45,058 nt of DNA, from positions 1 to 45,058 of the IMG/VR virus record IMGVR_UViG_3300021964_000138; one strand, given 5' to 3'. The notes under the pieces are model-generated. The model ran no database searches. It saw only the letters and a list, made by a program, of their open reading frames with translations, and was not told the origin of the DNA. Made by a program: the position numbers and the translations under genes. Positions 39,113 to 45,058 of this stretch are shown piece after piece. Origin of the DNA: a virus. How positions within the stretch are numbered: position 1 is the first letter of the stretch; each line of letters begins with the position of its first letter.

Positions 39113-40048
39113 ATGGCGAATATAGTACAAATAAAACGACACTCAAGTAATACTAATACAAGTCCCCCTGGAAGTTTAGCAGATGGTGAATTAGCATTAA
39201 ATCAAGCAGCTAAAAGATTATTTGTTGGAAGACATAATAATACAAGCGTAGAAGTTTTTCACTTGCCTACATTGCAAGATTTAACTTATGGCGCTGGTAT
39301 TAATGGAACAGTAGCTTCTGGCTCAGATGACAATGCATCTACAATAGCGGTAGACTTAACTGACTCTAACATTTTTGCATCAACAAGTGCAAAAGGTATA
39401 GCTTCTTTTGCAAGTGCAGACTTTTCTGTAACAAGTGGAGCGGTTTCTATTAAATCTGGTGGTATATCAAGCGGTCAAATCGCAGCAGACTCAATTACTG
39501 GAGCTAAAATAGCTGATGACCAAATTAATAGCGAACATATTGTAGCTGATTCTTTAGACACGGAGCATTATGCTCCTGGTTCTGTGGACACTGCAGCTTT
39601 GGCTGACAATTCAGTTACTTCAGCAAAAATAGTCAATGGAACTATTGTTAATGCAGATATAGCTGATGATACTATTACCGCAGCTAAATTGGCTCATGAT
39701 TTAACACTTCCTGGAAATATAACATCTGGTGGTAATCTTACAGTTACTGGTAATTTAACAGTACAAGGTGATACTACTACTTTAAATACAGCAACATTAA
39801 CTGTAGAAGATAAAGAGATTGTTATAGCTAGTGGAGCAGCTGATTCAGCAGCAGCAGATGGAGCTGGTATTAGGGTTGACGGAGCAAATGCAACATTATT
39901 GTATGACCATACTGGAACTCAATGGGAAATGAATCAAGACCTAGAGATTACTGGTACATTAGCGGTATCTAGTACATCTACATTTACTGGAGCTATTACA
40001 GCATCAGGTGGATTTGCTAATACTACTTTTGATGGTGGTACTTATTAA
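39113..40048 (+). CDS. Tail fibre protein with short tandem repeats, 311 aa
   Basis: Begins MANIVQIKRHSSNTNTSPPGSLADGELALNQAAKRLFVG, the usual N-terminus of marine fibre proteins, with a sibling start in the next gene. Residues about 120-200 are near-regular repeats built on 'xSITxAKIADDxI', expected to form a triple-stranded helix. The C-terminus (NLTVTGNLTVQGDTTTLNTATLTVEDKEIVI) is a beta-repeat. It likely forms the proximal part of the fibre. Confidence 0.78.
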   Translation: MANIVQIKRHSSNTNTSPPGSLADGELALNQAAKRLFVGRHNNTSVEVFHLPTLQDLTYGAGINGTVASGSDDNASTIAVDLTDSNIFASTSAKGIASFASADFSVTSGAVSIKSGGISSGQIAADSITGAKIADDQINSEHIVADSLDTEHYAPGSVDTAALADNSVTSAKIVNGTIVNADIADDTITAAKLAHDLTLPGNITSGGNLTVTGNLTVQGDTTTLNTATLTVEDKEIVIASGAADSAAADGAGIRVDGANATLLYDHTGTQWEMNQDLEITGTLAVSSTSTFTGAITASGGFANTTFDGGTY

Positions 40049-40059
40049 TAGAGGATTAA

Positions 40060-43000
40060 GTGGCAAATATTATAAAAATTAAAGCTGGTAGCGGTGTACC
40101 TACAACTAATGACATTGTAGATAGAGAACTTGCTTTCAATAGAAGCAATAGTAAACTTTATATTAATGATTCTGGTGAGATTGTAGATTTATCTGGTACT
40201 GGTGGAGGTGGTGGTAGTGCAGAAGAAGCAGATAGAGTTGTATTTACTGCACAAGCAGGAGAAACATTATCTAAGGGTGATGTAATATACATATCTGGTA
40301 TATCAGGAAATACTCCTATTGTAAGTAAAGCAGATGCAGACGATAGTGCTAAGATGCCTGCGTTTGGATTAGCAAGTGCTTCTGCAAGTATTAATAATAG
40401 TGTTGAAATTGTTACATTTGGTACATTAGAAAACTTTGATACGTCTGGATTTAGTGTTGGTGATACAGTATATGTATCTACTACAGCAGGTGGATTAACT
40501 GCTACTAAACCTACTGGAGAGTCTGGATTAATACAGAATATGGGACACATTGTACGTTCTCATGCAAGTACTGGTGCTATAAAGATTGCAGGTTCTGGTA
40601 GAACTGCAGCAACACCAAACTTAAATGAAGATAAAGTATTTTTAGGTAATGCAAGTAATCAATCAACACCAACTGCATTGTCTTCTATTGGATTAAGTAA
40701 GTTTAATAATGACTTAGGTTTTGGTGGAGGTGCAAACAGACTGATTACTGATGATGGTGATGGTACTGTTTCTACTGAAGCTAATCTTACTTTTGATGGA
40801 AGTACAAATACGCTGGCACTTACTGGAGATTTAAATGTAGGTAGTGGCGATTTTTTTGTAGATGATAGTGCAGGACGAGTCGGTATAGGAACTAACTCAC
40901 CTGGTTCTTACAATTCAGCAGGAGATAACTTAGTTATAGCAGAAACAAGTGGTGGTGCAGGTATAACTCTTGCTTCGGCTACTAATGGTAGTGGACACAT
41001 ATTATTTGCTGATAGTACATCAGGAACAGGTGCTTATGATGGGTTTATTCGTTATGACCACACTACAAGTTCAATGAGATTTGCTACAGCTGCTGGTGTA
41101 GAAAGAGTAAGAATAGACTCATCAGGTAATGTCGGTATAGGAACTCAATCACCTGGATATAAGTTAGATGTAACTGGTAATGTAAGATTTACTTCTGATT
41201 TAAGAAACGAAGCGAGACTTTTAAATTCTGTTGGAAGTGCTGCTTCTCCATCGTATTCATTTTTCTCACAAGGCAATGCAGGAATGTATAGAAGTGGAGA
41301 TGGAGTAGGATTTTCAGCTGCTGGTTCAAGTGTATATGATATTAATAGCACAAGAATGTATATCAATACTAATGTCGGTATAGGTGGAGATACACCACAA
41401 TCTAAACTAATGGTAGTGACTTCAGCTGAAACATCAATACCAAGTGCAGGTGCAGACTCTACATTCTTTACTATTGGTGATGTATCAAGTGGTACAGCAC
41501 AATATGGTACAATGATGGGTACTTTGAATAATGGTAATGGTTATATACAACAACAAAGATTTGATGGAACTGCAACTACTTACAATTTATTATTACAACC
41601 TAATGGTGGAAATGTCGGGATAGGAACTGCATCGCCAAATACTTTATTACATTTATATAGCACAAGCAATACTCAAATGAGATTGCAGTCAAATAATACA
41701 GGTGCTCAATGTAATATTATATATCAAAATGGAACTGCATCTTATTCAGTAGGTATTAATTCTGCTGAGCAATTTAGTTTTTATTCAAGTCAATTAGGTG
41801 CTGATGCAGGATTTATTAACACTGATGGAAATTTATATTGGAATCATCATTTTTTATTTAATACTAATCATAAATTTATATATGCAAAAGATACAAATGG
41901 CGCAAATACAAGACTGCTAGGCTTAAATAATAGTAATACTACTTATATAGGACCAATAGATGCTTATGCAGGTGGTAGTGTTATTTATGGTCTTAGTTCA
42001 AATGTTTTAGCTCACTATTTTTACACAGATGGTGCTATCAGAATGAAATTAGATGGTCCTGTTTTAGACTTGCCTAACACTGGAGATTGGAGTTCTATAT
42101 TAAACAACACAAATTCAGGTGGCTTAAGATTTGGTAGTAAAGACGCAGGTGGAACATTAGCATATCAAATAGAATTATCTAATACTGGTAATTATGTAAA
42201 GTTAAATGAAAACACTACAGTAACTGGAAATTTAACGGTATCTGGAAGTATTACTGGTACAGCATCAAATTCAACTTTATTAAATAATTTAGGAGCTGGT
42301 AGCTTTTTAAGAAGTGATGCTGCAGATACTATAAGTTCTCAACTTACAATGGGTACTCAAACATCTCTTGTTGCATCAAATTATGGACACGGTGTATTTG
42401 GTGTATATCATGCGACAAAGTATCAACATGTTTGGAGTATGGGAACAGCATATAAAGGTCCTGCAGACGGAGTAAGTACAGGAAGCGTAGGTAATTTATA
42501 TGGTTTAGCTTGGAGTTATAATCCAGATTATGGTGCAGTAGGAAATAATGCACAATCTAAAACAGGTTTAAGCCACCAATTATTGCTAACAATAAACGGT
42601 ATTACTAAAACTGCTTTAGGTGATGGTATATGGACAAATGGCCATGTAACAATGCAAGGAACTAAAAGACTTTACTTAGATGGTGGTAGTGATACTTATA
42701 TACACGAACAATCAGGAAACCAAATAGGATTTGTTACTGGGGGTAATACAAGATTATTAATTTTACCACATAAAACTTATATTAACTCAACTGGTGCTAA
42801 TGGATTAGTTATTAACAATGATGAAGGAACTACTACTAATTCAGGAAGAATATTCTTTGAAGGAAATAGTACAACTGCCTTAATGCAAGAATTTGATGAT
42901 TTTAGCATTAGAACTGGAGCAACTACTGGTAGTTCGAGTGGAACAGAAAGATTTAGAGTAAATACAAGCGGTGTTGATGTTGTTGGTAATATAACATTAA

Positions 43001-45058
43001 CTGGAACAGTAGATGGTAGAGATGTTGCTTCTGACGGAAGTAAATTAGACGGAATAGAAAGTGGAGCTACCGCAGACCAAACAGCAGCACAAATATTAAC
43101 TGCTATTAAAACAGTAGACGGAAGTGGTAGTGGATTAGACGCAGATACATTAGACGGATATGATTCATCAAGATTTTTTAGAAGACAAGGAAGTGCTTCT
43201 GCTACAGTAGGTCCAGGTTGGATGACGGTAGCTACAAATACAAGCGGTAGAAAAGCTGGAGAAATATTAGTTACAGATGGAGATTCTGGAGACCACGGAT
43301 TTATTAGAATACATTGGTTAAGAAGTTTTTCTGATAGCAACTTTACTGTTATTAATTGTGGTGGATACAACAATAGAATTTCTGGGGTTAGAGTATTAAG
43401 TCAAGATAGTGACAATACTTATGGAGAAAAAATTCTACAAGTTTATGTAGAAGCTAATTCTGCTTATGAAGCTAAAATATTTCGTATGGGAGATAATCAA
43501 CATTATTCCGACCACACAATACACACACCTACAATAGAAAATACTATTACTGGTTATTCTTTACACGGGAATCAATTAGAAAATTTAGACACTTATGGAT
43601 TTGCACACGAAGAAGGAATATTAGCTGGTGGAAATATGGAAGCAGATAGAATGCGTACTGGTGTTGGAACTGCAGCATTTCCAGCTTACAGTTTTGAAGC
43701 AGATACTGATACTGGTATATTAAGAACTGCAGCAGATACAATAGGATTTTCAACTGGTGGCTCATCAAGATTTACAATGAATAATAGTGGAGTATTTTAT
43801 GCATCAAATTTAATACAAGCTGGTAATGGTGGTGTACAAATTTGGGATGGAACACACGGATTTAAAACAGTATTAGCAAAAGATAGTACTTACACCAAGC
43901 TATTAAATAATGATGGAGCTACTTGTATACATCTTGGAGATACTGGCGACGGTACAAACTATTTTAACAACGGTACACATAGATTTAGAAGTATTGGTGG
44001 TAGTGAATATATGCGTATTCAATCTGGAAACATATCTGGAGTTGGTTCTGATTTAAGTTTAAGAAGAGCTAACAACAACGACGATAGAATTACTATACAA
44101 GCATCGGCACATAGATTTTATGTAGATGCCGTAGAAAGACTTTCAATAACTTCTTCAGGGCTTCAAGCAGACCAAAATATAAGAGTAGGTAATGGAAGTC
44201 AAGGAACTCCATCTCATAGTTTTGGTAATGATACTGATACTGGTATGTATAGATTGGGAGCTGATGATTTAGGTTTTACTGCTGGTGGTTCATTAAAGTA
44301 TGGTATATTAAATGGGCTAAATAGATTTTATTCTAATGTAGTAGTTGGTCCTAATAACAACAATTCTAAACCATATATACAATACAAAGACGGATATGAT
44401 ACAGCGTCTACTCCTAGTTATTCTTGGTACTATGATAATGGTTGTGGTATGGGACATCCAGCAGGTAGTACTATAGCTTTTAGTACAAGTAGTGCAGAAA
44501 GATTAAGAATTAGTAATTCTGGATTATTGGTTAGTGGAGATATTAGTATTAATGGAAATACAACTGCTCAAGCAGGACATTTTTTTTCAGCACACAATGA
44601 AGCAAAATATGATAAATATAGGATGTATGCAGGTAGTGGTTCTTATGCTATAGGTATGTACTCAGGTAATGCCTTTGGTGGTTTAAATGATTGGGCTATG
44701 ACATTTACTTTTAATGATGAAGCGGATAGAGGTTTTTTGTGGAGAGATACTTCTCATAGTCAAGGTCAAGGTGCTATGTCTTTAACAACTAATGGTAAGT
44801 TAGCAGTAGCACATAGTGTAAGACTAGGATATGGAGAATCAGATACTACAACACCAGGAGCAACTTATAGATTAGATGTAAGTGGTAGTATTGGAGCAAC
44901 AGCAGATGTAGTAGCTTATATATCATCTGATAAAAGATTAAAAGACAATATTAAAAATATTGCAAATCCATTAGAAAAATTAGAAAAACTTAATGGCGTA
45001 GAATTTGACTGGAATGACAAGCAAGACTTGTATGAAGGACACGATATTGGTGTTATAG
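40060..45058 (+). CDS. Long tail fibre with S74 intramolecular chaperone domain (3' truncated by the window)
   Basis: A single frame open from GTG 40060 (GAGG 5 bases upstream) to the last base: at least 1666 aa and no stop. Begins VANIIKIKAGSGVPTTNDIVDRELAF. The middle has repeated fibre motifs: 'VGIGT.SP' (four copies or variants between 40880 and 41640), SKLDGIESGATADQ near 43040, and two DTDTG(I/M)...GFxxGGS repeats (near 43700 and 44230). The last 60 residues start the Peptidase_S74 chaperone: SSDKRLKDNI with the Ser-Asp cleavage point at about 1623. That domain folds the trimeric fibre and then cuts itself off. The adhesin decides host binding. Confidence 0.88.
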   Translation, partial: MANIIKIKAGSGVPTTNDIVDRELAFNRSNSKLYINDSGEIVDLSGTGGGGGSAEEADRVVFTAQAGETLSKGDVIYISGISGNTPIVSKADADDSAKMPAFGLASASASINNSVEIVTFGTLENFDTSGFSVGDTVYVSTTAGGLTATKPTGESGLIQNMGHIVRSHASTGAIKIAGSGRTAATPNLNEDKVFLGNASNQSTPTALSSIGLSKFNNDLGFGGGANRLITDDGDGTVSTEANLTFDGSTNTLALTGDLNVGSGDFFVDDSAGRVGIGTNSPGSYNSAGDNLVIAETSGGAGITLASATNGSGHILFADSTSGTGAYDGFIRYDHTTSSMRFATAAGVERVRIDSSGNVGIGTQSPGYKLDVTGNVRFTSDLRNEARLLNSVGSAASPSYSFFSQGNAGMYRSGDGVGFSAAGSSVYDINSTRMYINTNVGIGGDTPQSKLMVVTSAETSIPSAGADSTFFTIGDVSSGTAQYGTMMGTLNNGNGYIQQQRFDGTATTYNLLLQPNGGNVGIGTASPNTLLHLYSTSNTQMRLQSNNTGAQCNIIYQNGTASYSVGINSAEQFSFYSSQLGADAGFINTDGNLYWNHHFLFNTNHKFIYAKDTNGANTRLLGLNNSNTTYIGPIDAYAGGSVIYGLSSNVLAHYFYTDGAIRMKLDGPVLDLPNTGDWSSILNNTNSGGLRFGSKDAGGTLAYQIELSNTGNYVKLNENTTVTGNLTVSGSITGTASNSTLLNNLGAGSFLRSDAADTISSQLTMGTQTSLVASNYGHGVFGVYHATKYQHVWSMGTAYKGPADGVSTGSVGNLYGLAWSYNPDYGAVGNNAQSKTGLSHQLLLTINGITKTALGDGIWTNGHVTMQGTKRLYLDGGSDTYIHEQSGNQIGFVTGGNTRLLILPHKTYINSTGANGLVINNDEGTTTNSGRIFFEGNSTTALMQEFDDFSIRTGATTGSSSGTERFRVNTSGVDVVGNITLTGTVDGRDVASDGSKLDGIESGATADQTAAQILTAIKTVDGSGSGLDADTLDGYDSSRFFRRQGSASATVGPGWMTVATNTSGRKAGEILVTDGDSGDHGFIRIHWLRSFSDSNFTVINCGGYNNRISGVRVLSQDSDNTYGEKILQVYVEANSAYEAKIFRMGDNQHYSDHTIHTPTIENTITGYSLHGNQLENLDTYGFAHEEGILAGGNMEADRMRTGVGTAAFPAYSFEADTDTGILRTAADTIGFSTGGSSRFTMNNSGVFYASNLIQAGNGGVQIWDGTHGFKTVLAKDSTYTKLLNNDGATCIHLGDTGDGTNYFNNGTHRFRSIGGSEYMRIQSGNISGVGSDLSLRRANNNDDRITIQASAHRFYVDAVERLSITSSGLQADQNIRVGNGSQGTPSHSFGNDTDTGMYRLGADDLGFTAGGSLKYGILNGLNRFYSNVVVGPNNNNSKPYIQYKDGYDTASTPSYSWYYDNGCGMGHPAGSTIAFSTSSAERLRISNSGLLVSGDISINGNTTAQAGHFFSAHNEAKYDKYRMYAGSGSYAIGMYSGNAFGGLNDWAMTFTFNDEADRGFLWRDTSHSQGQGAMSLTTNGKLAVAHSVRLGYGESDTTTPGATYRLDVSGSIGATADVVAYISSDKRLKDNIKNIANPLEKLEKLNGVEFDWNDKQDLYEGHDIGVI

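Overview
The window is most of a genome of a tailed, probably podovirus-type, double-stranded DNA phage. It is strongly AT-rich. Most genes overlap by 1-8 bases, and many carry clear AGGAGG-type ribosome sites. I see no tRNA, rRNA, CRISPR, insertion sequence, integrase or repressor/lysogeny module. The P22-like portal, the tail-fibre composition and the strings of tiny Lys-rich proteins around the packaging genes match uncultured marine phages. The host is inferred, not shown: an AT-rich marine bacterium that uses Shine-Dalgarno signals, with an alphaproteobacterium as a guess.

Layout. Two opposed transcription units leave one divergent control region at about 24.87-25.03 kb. The rightward (+) unit holds small basic proteins, terminase small subunit, a zinc-ribbon metallophosphoesterase, terminase large subunit, a lysis cassette (holin candidate, peptidoglycan-binding protein, M15 peptidase), portal, scaffold, major capsid protein, connector/tail proteins and tail fibres. 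The last fibre gene runs off the window end at its S74 chaperone domain. The + genes at 11-11631 (a protein of at least 2910 aa plus a 962-aa protein) are probably the end of the same late unit if the genome is circular or circularly permuted.

The leftward (-) unit (24871 down to 11628) holds about 30 mostly small genes. The recognisable ones form a replication/recombination set: Cas4-like Fe-S nuclease, DUF1071-type single-strand annealing protein, SSB-like protein with a DDLPF tail, DUF932 protein, DnaB helicase, RuvC-like resolvase, Dam-type methylase and a spore-photoproduct-lyase-like radical SAM enzyme. No DNA polymerase is in the window. It may lie outside, or the host enzyme may be used.

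The two most interesting signals are these. First, the giant left-hand protein carries DFDGD (residues 2096-2100) and an upstream DG...YGIK segment (1681-1733). This is the signature order of two-barrel (QDE-1/YonO/crAss-like) RNA polymerases, so it may be a virion-packaged RNA polymerase fused to an ejection-type protein. Second, the - unit is interrupted by unusually structured non-coding stretches: 16826-16954 (nested helices with an interleaved, pseudoknot-like core), 18688-18935 (three consecutive closed domains) and 23909-24186 (a chain of hairpins whose G-U pairs fit the - strand). A stable + strand hairpin after the capsid gene displays an 11-base match to the 16S rRNA 3' end in its loop.
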